In this document: piece after piece, positions 11,588 through 23,087 of the stretch | How positions within the stretch are numbered: position 1 is the stretch's first letter | How the letters are laid out: each line of letters starts with the position of its first letter | Assembly (NCBI GenBank): GCA_025769875.1 | Contig: JAGFNK010000158.1 | Coordinates: 43,117 to 107,116 of the forward strand | DNA: 64,000 bases | Source: Russula earlei | Taxonomy: Eukaryota; Basidiomycota; Agaricomycetes; Russulales; Russulaceae | Direction: 5' to 3' | Made by a program: the position numbers and the translations under genes | Notes under the pieces: generated by a model | Told to the model about the DNA's origin: nothing | Database searches by the model: none | What the model saw: the letters and a program-made list of their open reading frames with translations, nothing else

Positions 11588-12720
11588 GTATTCTTGAGGC
11601 TGATGATATGTTTTGAAACCATCAACAACAACTGACGCAGCCTGACAGCCCTATACTGAACAACGTTCCTTCTCTCGTGGAAAGTGAAAGTGCGCGCCGT
11701 GAAAGTCGGACTCAGTGAGCTGTCGACAGAGGGTCTGAACTGAAAACGAAAGAAAAGGCTGAGAGGTAACACTTACGCGAAAGTACAGTGACGGACGACT
11801 TGAACCCCGTTCGAGGACAACGACGGCGGTGGAGTTGAGCAGGACTCTTCAGCTGGATCTGTAGGTGCGCGGGAGAGGGGGGAAATGCGGGGGACGCGCA
11901 GGCGTTGAGGCGTCTTCGACTTGCGGAGGCGGTCAAGGCGGCAAGGAGCTTGCTATCGACAGGGACGAGGAGGTGAGGGCAGTGAGGGCAGTGAGGGCTT
12001 GGTGATGATGGGAGAAAAAGATCCGATTCATGGCTTTCTGAGAGCCTGTGTGACGCGGTCTCAAACTGCCTGGCGGTGGCGCCACACGGTGGGGCCGGGT
12101 GGGCATTCATGACTTGGTTGTTGGCAATCGACACACAGTCCATGCCCGTGCTCGTGGGTACAACGATGAAGGGAACTCGCGCGGGCTCCATCTTGGACGT
12201 GTTCCGGGCAGGTCCATTTCCTTCTTCTCATGAAATCGACAATGAGGTTGCTGATCGACGTTGTTGTGTCTCGGTCGAGCATGTTCCAGACGGTGGAGAT
12301 CAGGTCTCGCGCACAGACCTGGAGCACGGTGTACTAGCGCGGGGCAAGCTTGACGCCAGCGATGGCGATGGCGTGGTGTTCAGTGAGGGCGCGCAAATAT
12401 TGCTGTGTAACGCCTTAGGGAGAATAGAGGTAAAAATTGGCAAAGCTCGTGCATGAATAGAAAGAAACGTACTCAGCAGTGATGGGGTCCATGGATGATT
12501 GTGGTGGTGAAGACGAATGGTGCATTCTGGCCAAATCTGGGGCTCAAGCGCGCTATTATCTCCAACTGTCGTCGAGTCCACAGCCGCCTGGCCCCATACT
12601 CGACGCTTGAGTTCTGAAACCCAAACGCAGCATTGACAAAGCGGTCGTACTTTTTATCGCGCGAAGACACCTCGGTACCATGCGCTTCTACGAAACACCT
12701 AACGATCGATTTTTAGAACC
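11380..12720 (-). repeat. Duplicated coding-like segment, copy A
   Basis: This stretch recurs in the same orientation at 31430-32368, 37169-37348, and about 40190-40300 (copy B, interrupted by insertions). Shared pieces include a tract near 11660 (ccttctctcgtgg), a tract near 12285 (catgttccagacggtggag), and one near 12700 (ttttagaaccaaatttttgc). Minus-strand translation near 12300-12200 reads TVWNMLDRD, then NLIVDFMRRRKWTC. Copy B has nearly the same string (NLVVDFLRRRKWTC), so the segment was probably coding. No family recognised. It sits next to a FunK1 remnant, so it may once have been part of a kinase gene. Confidence 0.65.
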
Positions 12721-12870
12721 AAATTTTTGCTGGTAGTATGATTTAGATACGGTTATGCGCCTCCTCGAATGTCAACTCGTGGGGACCATTAGAGCCTATA
12801 TATCATATTAATTACATCCACGAGGTGCACCTCCCACTCGTGTCTACGGAGCTATGCATGGTAAAAGACT

Positions 12871-13144
12871 AAGGCCCCTTTCGGGAATTTGAGTAGGATA
12901 GAAGTAGGCCAGGTTAGGGTTGGTTTTATCGGAGTTTTGTATTTCTATCCAGCCCTACTTCTACCTAGTCTCGGTTCCAGACGTTCTATCTCGGACGGGA
13001 GAATCCGAGGGAGGTTGAATCGGAGTGCGAAAAATAGATGAAACTGTTCGAGATAGAACGTCTGGTGACTTTCGTATGGGTGGGTGTGGGTAACTGATCA
13101 TGTGACCTTGTCGCGTACTATCTATGTGGTATATCGACGCGTAC
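12871..13144 (+). repeat. Left terminal inverted repeat of the 12.9-22.4 kb element
   Basis: It begins AAGGCCCCTTTCGGG and contains GGTTCCAGACGTTCTATCTC and the palindrome-like pair ...TCGAGATAGAACGTCTGG. Its partner is 22362-22219 plus 14430-14345 read on the minus strand. The left arm carries about 50 extra bases near 12905-12970. Confidence 0.8.
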
Positions 13145-14344
13145 ATTTCTACTCATAGGATCATGTTGGACTTGGACCATCCCATATATCCGGCTCTGAG
13201 TCCCAGTCGTCAAACTGTGCCTCAGCCGACAATCCACTATTCTATTCAATATTACCCTCATCCTGTGCAATATGGTGCAGCATATCCAGTTCAAGGATAT
13301 CCCCCTCTCTCTTTTATTCCATATCATCCTCCCAGCAGTTAGAAATGTGTTCGCGTGGCGAAATCGTTACATGCTGTAAGGTGTGTGAGCCCGCTGGCCG
13401 GGAAACTCACATGACTTGCACTCGCCCCCTCCCGCGCGTCCCTCGCCCACACGTCCTCCTTCCCTCTCTTTCATCTTTCTCTCTCCTTCTCGCGTTCCCC
13501 TCACTTCGTTCCCCCACTCCGCGCCCGGGAACTGCGACAACGGCTCAAGTCGATCGCCGTCGATGTCACTTGCCTCGCCGCCCAACGCCTCGCACTCTCT
13601 CGCCTACATCTATCCCCTGCGCCACTAGTCTCCTTTATCCATCTCATGCTTTCCCCCCTTCCTTGTGTTTATGTTCTCGCTCCTCTGGGACCGACTCTCA
13701 AGCATCGCCCTCGCCTCCGCCACGCGTCTACGCACAAGACCCGAATGACGCACACACGTCGTCATCATCGCCTTACCGGAGGGCTCGCTGCCCACAGCGT
13801 CTCGCCCCTACGTCATCGCCGCACCTCCCCGCGCTCGCGGACTCGAAGTCGGAGGAACAGGACACCTTTGTATATAAGAACAAGTAATTACCATCTCGAA
13901 TGTAACAGATTTAGCTCAGGAAATTGAATCACGTCGTCCACACATCCCCTCTCGCGCTCGGGTCCGACACATCTAAGCGTTGTGTTCCGGAGCACGACCT
14001 TGCTCTCAGTTCCTTCCTGTCCCTACCCGCCCTTGGATCAAAGCTACTGATTGCCCAAAGAAACAAAGGAAGATTGAGGTGTAGCTTATCCATCAGATCA
14101 AGAACCTGTAGCACACAATTAGAAATGTTGCTAGAGCCGTCCAGGAATTAGAACCTGTAGCACGCGGTCAGAAATGTCGCCAGTATCCTCCAGAAATTGT
14201 CGACATCGGTCAGTTTGTCGGATGTGCGGGTCAGATTTCGGGGCTCGTTCAGGTGCAGCATCCTCATGTGCTTTGTGGTCAGAATCTGAAGTGTCACCGT
14301 CAGAAGGGACAGTGGACATTGCAAGCGGCAGGCTGTATGCACAG

Positions 14345-14430
14345 GTACGCGTCGATATACAAGTATGTGGATAGTACGAGACAAGGTCACATGATCAGTT
14401 ACCCACACCCACCCATACGAAAGTCACCAG
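14345..14430 (-). repeat. Inner part of the right terminal inverted repeat
   Basis: On the minus strand this matches the inner end of the left arm (13060-13144): GTGACTTTCGTATGGGTGGG and onward. It is separated from the outer part (22219-22362) by the LINE insertion. Confidence 0.8.
14419..14430 (+). repeat. LINE target-site duplication, 5' copy
   Basis: gaaagtcaccag, identical to 22207-22218 just after the poly-A tail. These 12 bases define the LINE boundaries. Confidence 0.85.
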
Positions 14431-15572
14431 AGGGGGGGCTCCTTGAACCGTGACCACCACCAGGTCCGGATTTTCCCACGGCAAAGCCGGGGCAGGGTTG
14501 GGCAAAAAGACGAGAGTGCGCTCTGCAAAGTCAGAACCACCCGTCTGAGCCACGGTCACCAACGTCTCCCATAAACACTAGTATCAAAATATAAACATCC
14601 TCCTAATCACAAATGGCCAGTCACCGCCACGGTAGATACTACCAACAACATTACCCCCAACACTACACGAGGCTCCCCTCCTGACCGAGCCACACAACAA
14701 ACTCTATAACTAACCTAACGAAACGACCTTACCCCACCCCACCAAATTAGAAGATACATCTATACGCACCTGTAGATACTAAAATATATCGCGTTCACCC
14801 CACAAACTTTAGTGTAAACTAAAACCCCCCCACTTAAGCACTCTCCTTCCGCACCCCAACTAAACGCCCCCACCACTACACTAATACAACCGCCAACCAC
14901 ACATTATGACAACTGCACGAACACCACCCAACCAACCCCCTAACCGCCTTTACATGAACATGCAACTACAACCACGAGGCAACCCACGCCAACCAATCAA
15001 ACATCACTATACCGCCTTTCATCATTCCCCCATACAAAGCCCGCCGCCAAAGCCACACATAACCCACCCACCCACTCACCAATCCACGTCAACCGCACAC
15101 ACACAACCCAATGTCCCCCTCCTCTGCTAAAGAACAATCCACTAAGACCACGACGGCCGCTAGGGTGGCACTCAACACTGGCCCGGCAGCCTCCTCCGCC
15201 GAGGCCAGAAAAAACAAACGTAAAACCCAGAGTACGCATACCGAAACTCTACTCCCAATCCTCCCCAATTGACACCCTTCCTAGACGGTCTGTCCAGCTC
15301 ACCTAACGAACTCACCCTGCCACCCGGCATTACCCCCCTGAAGGTCACGTCCATCTCCATACCAGTCGAAGCCACCCGGGAGCTCTCCTCCCCCCCCTCC
15401 ACCCCAATAGTCCCATACTCCGCTACCGACCATAGCTTTACTCCCCCCTCGGTCCCCCCCAATGCCACCTTGAGGGGTTTCTCACCATCACCACCCTCCT
15501 CCCCCCTCCCCACAAACAACTAACCCAACTCGGTCGCTCACACGCGACACCTCGTCGACCATAGACATCGTC

Positions 15573-16709
15573 ATGGAAGACACAAACCGCACCTCCCCTT
15601 TCCCGTGTGAAGAGGATCGCACTCCCAAACGCCCCCGCACGATCCATCCTATGAGCCCCACCACCAACGGAGACTCCCACACCTCCCCATCCCAGACCTC
15701 AGAGTCAGACACAATTGCAAAAATGCAAAACCGCCTTGAGGCCATCGCCAAATGCACACATACTAAAACCACCAACCGGGACTCCCAACGAGACCCGATC
15801 GACAAATACACCGTTCATGATTCCTTCCCCACTGTCCACGAAGCACACCCTGCGGCAGCCCTTGACAATATTGACGTACAGCGTGCAGTCGATTGGGTTC
15901 AACGCCCCGGAGGGAAGCTCCTTGCCATACCCTTTGATAACGAGGCCCAAAACATCAACGCCCACCACATGATTAAGAGCAAAATTTTCACCGCTGCAAC
16001 CGAAATCACGAAAGCCGACAACATTGGCATATCTGGCCCCACCCCCAGCAAGGACGCTCGACGCAGCCCAACTTCTTTCCTCATCTACAACCTCACCGAA
16101 GCGCAGAGAGACACACTCCTCCAGCACGGCGTCTGGTCGTCATCGGACATAACCTTTCGGGTCACCAGCCTTTACCCCCCCTGTCCCGACTTCCTCTTCA
16201 CCATCAGAGGATTCACGACTCACATCATAGAAGAAGTCCAGATAACTGTCCTGGAGGTATGGACGGACAATGTAACCCGTGACTTCATCCACAACACGAT
16301 AAATTCCTTCGAACCACCGGACAGACCCGACGTCGCCTCGTCCATACAGCAGTTCCTCAACGCCGTGAGGATCTCCTACCTCGAACTCAAATCCAGTGGA
16401 GGCAACCTTTCACCACACTTCAACGTCTACTCTTCCGGCCATCTTATAGCCCAAGACGACCTCTGGTTTACCCTGAGGGATTTCCTCGCAAGTCGCACCT
16501 ACACGACCTCCCTACAGGGCGACGGTGACAACGTCACAACTCCCTTTCACTGTGGCGTCTGCCATGGCGTAGATCATCCGAGAGGACTATGCCCGTTTCC
16601 TGGTATTAAAGGCTGGAACGGACCTAAGCTCAGACCCAACACTGCCAACGCGCCCACCAGAGGCGGGCCCACCAGGAAGGGAGGAAAAGAAATCGCCCGT
16701 TACGTTTGA
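15573..16709 (+). CDS. LINE ORF1 (gag-like protein with CCHC knuckle)
   Basis: An open frame of 378 codons with ATG at 15573. Near its C-terminus is one zinc knuckle, CGVCHGVDHPRGLC (C-x2-C-x4-H-x4-C, near 16552-16593), followed by a basic tail. This is typical of Tad1-type ORF1 proteins, which bind the element RNA. Upstream, 15111-15540 also has coding character (an ATG at 15111, MSPSSAKEQSTK) but contains stops and frame changes. The full ORF1 was therefore probably longer and its N-terminus is broken in this copy. The function is inferred from position and the knuckle. Confidence 0.7.
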   Translation: MEDTNRTSPFPCEEDRTPKRPRTIHPMSPTTNGDSHTSPSQTSESDTIAKMQNRLEAIAKCTHTKTTNRDSQRDPIDKYTVHDSFPTVHEAHPAAALDNIDVQRAVDWVQRPGGKLLAIPFDNEAQNINAHHMIKSKIFTAATEITKADNIGISGPTPSKDARRSPTSFLIYNLTEAQRDTLLQHGVWSSSDITFRVTSLYPPCPDFLFTIRGFTTHIIEEVQITVLEVWTDNVTRDFIHNTINSFEPPDRPDVASSIQQFLNAVRISYLELKSSGGNLSPHFNVYSSGHLIAQDDLWFTLRDFLASRTYTTSLQGDGDNVTTPFHCGVCHGVDHPRGLCPFPGIKGWNGPKLRPNTANAPTRGGPTRKGGKEIARYV

Positions 16710-16894
16710 GTCAAAACACTCCCAGCCCTCCCAGTTATCTGTACCTTCTTTGTCCCCCCTTGTCCCTTTGACCCCCGTGGCGCCAAAGAGTGCCACCAAT
16801 TAGTAATACCTCCCCCCTTGTCATAAGAACCCAAATAAAAGTTCCACGAATATAAGTTACGAGTGCCTGTCCCCTTGCCACAACAAAACACACT

Positions 16895-19800
16895 ATGTCC
16901 CCCCAAAACCAACCCCTTAATGACCGGACTGCAGGACAGACCGGTCCCCCCCAACCGAGCACACCCGCCCGGAACAACCTACATGGAGAGAGTGCCCTAC
17001 ACACAGACACCCTCCATCCGGCTAATCGCCCACGCGAAGAGCACCACACCCGCTCCCAGCCGAACACACAGGGCATACCCACCCCACACATGAACCCCGA
17101 ACACATCACAACCCAAGAAGATGAACGAAGCGTACTTAGATTAAAAGCAAATATTAATATAGCCACCCTAAATATGAATGGTTTCTCTGCCCCCATAAAT
17201 GATATGAACGGAACCACAAAGTGGTCATACGTCTACCAAACCATGAAGATCCACAACATCGCAATCCTAGCCCTCCAGGAAACGCACCTCGATGAAACAC
17301 GACTCCACGAAATTGAAACACTCTTCGAATCAAAGTTAATAATCATTGCGTCCTTCAACCCAACTAATCCACGATCCTCCGCCGGCGTGGCTTTTGTTCT
17401 TAATAAAAGACTCATCGCACCAATAGACTTATCCCACTTTGAATTACAAGAAGGACGCGCCCTAGCTCTAAAAATCAAATGGCGTGAATCGGAGGAGACC
17501 ACGCTTCTTAACATCTATGCACCTGTTAACAAAAGACTTCACCCCACCTTCTGGGATAATATTGAAAGTACACGACAAAACCTGAGATTGCGGAAACCGG
17601 ACTTCATGCTAGGCGACTTCAATGTCACCGAAGATGCCATCGACCGAGCGCCAGCACGCATAGACGACCCCAACGCCGTATCAGCCCTTAGAGACATAAG
17701 ACACAACTGGAACCTCTCAGACTCATGGCGTCTCTTACACCCCAATGAGAGAACCTTCACATTCAGAGCGAACGCAAGCGGCCAGCAAATACAGTCCAGA
17801 CTAGACTGAATATACACGTCCCACCCCATTACCAAATACACCTTTGACTGGAAAATAACCACAACTCCAGTCAAATCCGACCACTGGCTGACGACTGTAA
17901 AATACGCACCATCCGGAAATCCTCTCATTGGGAGGGGCCGTTGGACCTGGCCCCTACATTCCCTCCGAAACAAAACCCTTCTAAATGAAATCTTACAACG
18001 TGGACTCACTCTAGAACGTGAGCTAGAAAACTTAAGAATAAGAAACATTCCCCGCGACACACCAAATCCACAAACCCTCTGGAAACAATTTAAGCACGAT
18101 ATAAGAACGATCGCCAAAAAACATACTAAGGAATCATATCAAAAATGCACGTCACGAATCAAGAACCTAAGCAAAGACATCCGTGAAATAACCGCTATGC
18201 CAGACTATGACACGAATGACGATCTAAGAACAAGGGAAGCCATCCTGGCAAACGAACTAACACATCTGCAATATACTGAAACCCGTGAGCGTAGAAACTA
18301 CTTCAGTGCCAAACTAGCAAATCATGGCGAGTCGCTAGGTGGTATCTGGTCCGCCTTAGCAAAAGAAAAGAAACCTAGAGACCTCATATATAGACTCAAC
18401 ATACCGCAGTCAACCCCCCCCCAATATGAACGCTCCTCCAAAAGAATGGCGGAGCTTGCACGAAACTACCACGAAGACCTACAACATGAAGGCCTAAACC
18501 AATCACTTGTTGATACTGAGTATGACCGGGAAATCCTAGAGCTCCTATCCGAAATCCCGGAACACCAGAAACTCCAAAACCCGTCCGAATCTCCACTGAG
18601 CCAAAATGTGACAGAAGCACAAGTTGTCAACGCCCTTAACCTTACAAAAGCCAACTCTGCGACTGGACTAGATGGCATACCCTATGAACTGTGGAGAACG
18701 CTCCAAACCACCTACACCAAAACAGCCAGTGTTAATAAGAAACGTTTTAACATAATTAAAGTACTCACAATAGTATTTAATGACATTCAAATGCACGACG
18801 TAGACCCACGCTCCGCCTTCGCAGAGGGCTGGATGTGCCCGATCTTCAAAAAGAAGGACCCCTCCGAAATACATAACTACCGCCCAATCACGCTCCTAAA
18901 CACTGATTATAAACTATTCACAAAAGTACTAGCCCTCCAACTCATAGAACCAATACACACGCTCATCCACCCCGACCAAGCTGGCTTCATACCACGCCGC
19001 TCCATCTTCAACCACATAAGACTCATGAAAACGATCATAAACTATGCTGAATCCACAGGAACCGACGGAGCAATCATCGCCCTTGACCAAGAGAAAGCGT
19101 ACGACAAAATTCACCATCACTACCTATGGAAAACTCTCGAAGCTTTCAACCTCCCCGCACAATTCCGCAAATCCGTCAAAGCGCTCTACACAAACGCTAC
19201 AACCCAAGTCATGGTTAATGGCTTCCTAAGCAACCCCTTCCAAGTCTGGCGAGGAGTACGTCAGGGGGACCCACTATCCTGCCTCCTCTTCAACCTCGCA
19301 ATCGAACCCCTAGCCTGCAGACTCAGGAACGACAGACAGTTCCAAGGATTCCCAATCCCAAACCTAGTATTTAATCCTCGCATTACACTATTCGCAGACA
19401 ACACCACACTTTACATTAGTAAACATGACAGCCTAGACCATATACAAGGAACCCTGAACTGTTGGTGTAACGTCTCAGGGGCCAATTTCAACCAGGAAAA
19501 AACAGAATTAATCCCAGTGGGATCTCCCCAATACAGGCAGTGGGTAATCACTAATAAGAAAACCAACGCACGCGACCAGACCCTTAACGAAAAAATACAC
19601 ATAGTGAAAGATGGGGAAGCTGTCCGCGCCCTAGGTGCATGGATAGGAAACCACACAAACGAATCAGACGCATGGGAACCAATCCTCGACAAAATCTCGA
19701 AAACACTTTCCCGATGGAGCTGCGCACACCCAACTCTACAAGGAAGAGCTCGGATCATTCAGGCAATCGTAGGAGGTACCACACAATTCCTTACCAAAGC

Positions 19801-22010
19801 CCAAGGAATGCCCACGCACATTGAAGACACCATAACCAAAATGATCCATAATTTTATATGGGAGGATGACTCCTCCCCGAGAATAGCTATGGACACACTA
19901 TTACCGCCCCCTCAACGAGGGCGGCTTAAATCTCCTAGACATCAGATCAAGAAATGAAGCAATTGACATTATATGGATCAGAGAACTCCTAAACTTCTCA
20001 CCAAATCACCCAACCTGGGCATTAATAACAGACCTGTTGATTAACGAAACAGCCCCGACCGCAATCCCTCTCCATACCCGCTCCAACTGCTTCCTACAAT
20101 CCTGGAAGCCTCCTTGTAAAGGCAAACGTATTGAAACTCTAAACCATGAGATTATCAGGCTACTAAGAACTGCCAGGAAATACAATACTGCACTATCCGT
20201 GATACGCCTAGCACCCAACCTAAAATCCCAGCTACCATGCTGGTACCACCCCGACGCAGAAAAGCCGCGACTCCCAAACAGACTGTCCAAATGCCTCCTT
20301 GAAAAGCACAACCTACGAACAGTAGGTGACCTCATACGAACCTCAGACCGACTGCGCGAACAACGACATGATCCACCGCACACTGGAACTAACTTCTGTA
20401 CATGCCACGACTGTATTAAAGACACACAGGATGGCTGCACCACCCCCCACTACTGCGCGGAAGCAAGCCTCTCACGACTTAATCTCATAGCCCCTAAGTT
20501 TAACCCACTTGACCCCGAACCAATCAACAACAATATGTCACTCACTCCCTCACACAAAGCTAAAAACTTAGAAGCGAGAATATCTAACGATGTGATAAGA
20601 TTCGATCCTAGTATGACATGCAACAACTCCCTAACCAACGCTTTCCGAATCTTCACGGACCCTAAGAAAACCACCCAACAACCCGCGCGAAGATCTCTAA
20701 TCGGAAACGCGCACCTCAGACACGATACTGTCCAAATATTCACAGACGGAGCTTGCTTCAACAACGGAAAAGCTAATGCCCAGTGTGGCAGTGGAATCTG
20801 GTTCGCACCAGATGACGAACGAAACTCTGCCATCAAAATCCCTGGCCCCCACCAATCCAACCAAATCGGCGAAATAGCAGCCATCATAGCTGCCATTTCC
20901 ATAATCCCACCTTTCTGCCCTGCCATCTTAATGACAGATTCAAAATATGTAATAGACGGTTTAACCACTCATCTAAGTACCTGCGAAGACAATGGCTGGA
21001 TCGGCATTAAAAACGCCCCCTTTTTCAAAAGGGCAGCCTTCTTACTGAAATCCAGATCAGCCACAACAGATTTCCTATGGGTCAAAGGACACAATGGCAC
21101 ACTAGGGAATGAGGAAAGCGACCGCCTCGCCAAAATAGGAGCCGCAAAAACCGAAGACGATACTTTAACATTAACCATCCCTGACGAATTCGACATACAA
21201 GGGACGAAACTAACAACGATTACACAAGCTATTGCATACCAAGGAATAAGAAATTGTAAACCTAAGCCCATACGCGCAGCGACAGAAAGAAACCTGCACA
21301 TTATAAGAACTGCCTTAGAAAATTACAACACCACAGTCGAAACAGATGAATCAATCTGGGACAGCATACGAAAAAACTCCCTACGAACCCGAATCAAACT
21401 CTTCCTGTTCAAAGTCATACATGCCACATACAAAATTGGTCCTTAATGGATCAACATCCCCAACCATGAACACCGCCAATTTTGCACACTTTGCGGAGAT
21501 ACGGAAACAATGGACCATATCATAATTCAATGTGAAACCTCCCCACGTAGACTCATATGGTCACTTGCACAAGAAATGTGGCCGCACAGACCTAACCTAT
21601 GGCCCAACATCACCCTTGGCACCGTAATGGGATGTGGTGCCCTATCACCTCCAACAACTGAAAACCGCGAGATAACAAATGAAAATACCCCCCCACTACA
21701 CCCCCCTAAAGGAGCCAAGTGCCTCCTACAAATACTAATCTCAGAAGCCGCATACCTCATCTGGGTACTACGATGTGAGAGATCCATACAAGGCCGAACC
21801 CACACCATACGTGAAATGAACACCAGGTGGGAGAAGTCCATAAACAAATGACTAACAAATGACAAAATAACTGCATTAACAATAACTCGAGACAAAAACT
21901 TCAGAAAACTAGTCGAAAACACCTGGGAAGGGGTCCTACTAAAACAAATGGATCTCCCCCCTGACTGGCTCCAAAATCGTGAGGTTTTAGTGGGTAGGAG
22001 GCTAACCTAG
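16895..22010 (+). pseudogene. LINE ORF2: endonuclease, reverse transcriptase, RNase H (broken)
   Basis: From an ATG at 16895, the endonuclease domain starts near 17150 (NINIATLNMNGF; later ALQETHLDET, MLGDFNVTEDAIDR). RT follows, with GLDGIPYELW, FIPRRSIFNHIRL, ALDQEKAYDKI, RQGDPLSCLLFNL and LFADNTTLYI. RNase H follows (IFTDGACFNNGKA, MTDSKYVIDG, FLWVKGHNGTLGNEESDRLA). A C-terminal Cys/His motif ends the ORF (FCTLCGDTETMDHIIIQC), with stop at 22008. Lesions: TGA at 17807-17809 (Trp expected), an extra base near 19916-19921 that shifts the frame, TAA at 21444-21446, TGA at 21849-21851 (Arg expected), and Asn for the second Asp of the RT catalytic pair (codon 19400). Clearly inactive. Confidence 0.88.
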
Positions 22011-22206
22011 GTACCTGAGTCCCACACTGGCCTACCAGACCATGCATAAATGCATTTCCCCTCACACCCGGTCCCCGCACCGGCTTCAGCGCGTTAGATA
22101 GGGCTGATCCTTTTTCTCCCACTATCTAACACTTATTCACTGTAATTAATTGCTAATTACAAGAATAAAACGCTCTCCAAAAAAAAAAAAAAAAAAAAAA
22201 AAAAAA

Positions 22207-22218
22207 GAAAGTCACCAG
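22207..22218 (+). repeat. LINE target-site duplication, 3' copy
   Basis: gaaagtcaccag directly after the poly-A tail, identical to 14419-14430. Confidence 0.85.
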
Positions 22219-22362
22219 ACATTCTATCTCGAACAGTTTCATCTATTTTTCGAACTCCGATTCAACCTCCCTCGGATTCTCCCGTCCGAGATAGAAACGT
22301 CTGGAACCGAGACTAACTTCTACCCCTACTCAAGCCCTACTCAAGTTCCCGAAAGGGGCCTT
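22219..22362 (-). repeat. Outer part of the right terminal inverted repeat
   Basis: On the minus strand it starts AAGGCCCCTTTCGGG, as the left arm does, and continues through the same GGTTCCAGACG...TCTATCTCGGACGGG block. Confidence 0.8.
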
Positions 22363-23087
22363 ACGAGCTTGTCCCTGTCCGATTCGAAGTTGAGCGATTG
22401 GGCTATTGGGGTCCTCGGACTCATGCTTGCTTGAGACAGAGTTCTAGTTTTGGTTTTTGTTGGATGTACAGTATTACCACGGAGGAAGGTTTTCGTAGTG
22501 CCCTAAATACATGCCGTGCATTTAGCCGCATGGAATTTATTCGCCGTACAACGCGAGAAACGTTCCCACTTTTGCTTCGGTGTGTCAAGACCTTCACGTT
22601 CGTGGTTCTCCTGTCATTTGGGACGGGGTTATCTCTATTGACGATTGACGTGTTCTTTTGTTGCGCAAGACGAAATCAATTGCGCCCTCGAATATGGTTT
22701 TTTGGCGCTACCAAGCTTGAGTGAATAAGGTAAGGTGATGTGCCACAACAGCCACTGATTGCCCTGCCATGGACCTCGGGTCTGGATTTCCTTCTATTGT
22801 TTCGAATATAAGGTAGTATCAGTAGTTCTCACCTTGCATGTTTCGGTGTGTGAACACCTTCGCGTCAGGAATTCTCACTCTACCCTCTGTTTCCGTACTG
22901 CCCTCTGACTGCCCACAAACTCAGAGCGCCCTCTCCCGGCTCGCTTCATATCCTCGGCGACTATCCATAACTCAATACAAGAGGCAGTGCGCCTACCCCT
23001 CATTCAACACTCTATTACCGTCTCCCGGTCATCTTCTCGCAATCAACCAACTCCTCTATTTTGGCCATATCTTCCCCCGGTAGCAAT
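22363..23087. promoter_or_regulatory. Upstream region of the NLR-like gene
   Basis: This lies between the right end of the TIR element and the ATG at 23088. No recognisable coding sequence. The last 150 bases are rich in CT and CA tracts (for example around 22930-23060), as often seen before basidiomycete start codons. The DNA transposon and its LINE end only about 0.7 kb upstream of the gene. Confidence 0.4.

Larger units (their letters stand above)
14431..22206 (+). mobile_element. Non-LTR retrotransposon (LINE), Tad1-like, full length but mutated
   Basis: A 7.8-kb element starts at aggggggg (14431) and ends in 28 A residues (22179-22206). It is flanked by the 12-bp duplication gaaagtcaccag. 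It has a long C/A-rich, G-poor 5' leader, ORF1 with a zinc knuckle, and ORF2 with APE-type endonuclease, reverse transcriptase, RNase H and a C-terminal Cys/His motif. An APE endonuclease with RNase H in a two-ORF layout fits the Tad1 clade common in fungi. ORF2 carries stops and a frameshift, so this copy cannot act alone. A deleted relative lies at 37366-38499. Confidence 0.88.
12871..22362. mobile_element. TIR DNA transposon-like element, right TIR split by a LINE
   Basis: The left end (12871-13144, beginning AAGGCCCCTTTCGGG) is repeated in inverted orientation at the right end. The right copy is split into 14345-14430 and 22219-22362. Over most of about 230-270 bases the two arms match closely, so this is a long-TIR DNA element of roughly 1.7 kb without the LINE. 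The interior (13145-14344) has CT-rich sequence and only short frames: a Tyr/Pro-rich frame at about 13160-13342 and an acidic minus-strand frame at 14319-14131. No transposase was recognised, so it is probably non-autonomous. A target-site duplication is not clear. The superfamily cannot be named. Confidence 0.7.

Noticed and set aside
22179..22206. Poly-A run as the tail of a processed pseudogene
   Set aside because: The sequence upstream is a complete LINE with ORF1 and ORF2, and the 12-bp duplication brackets the entire 7.8 kb.
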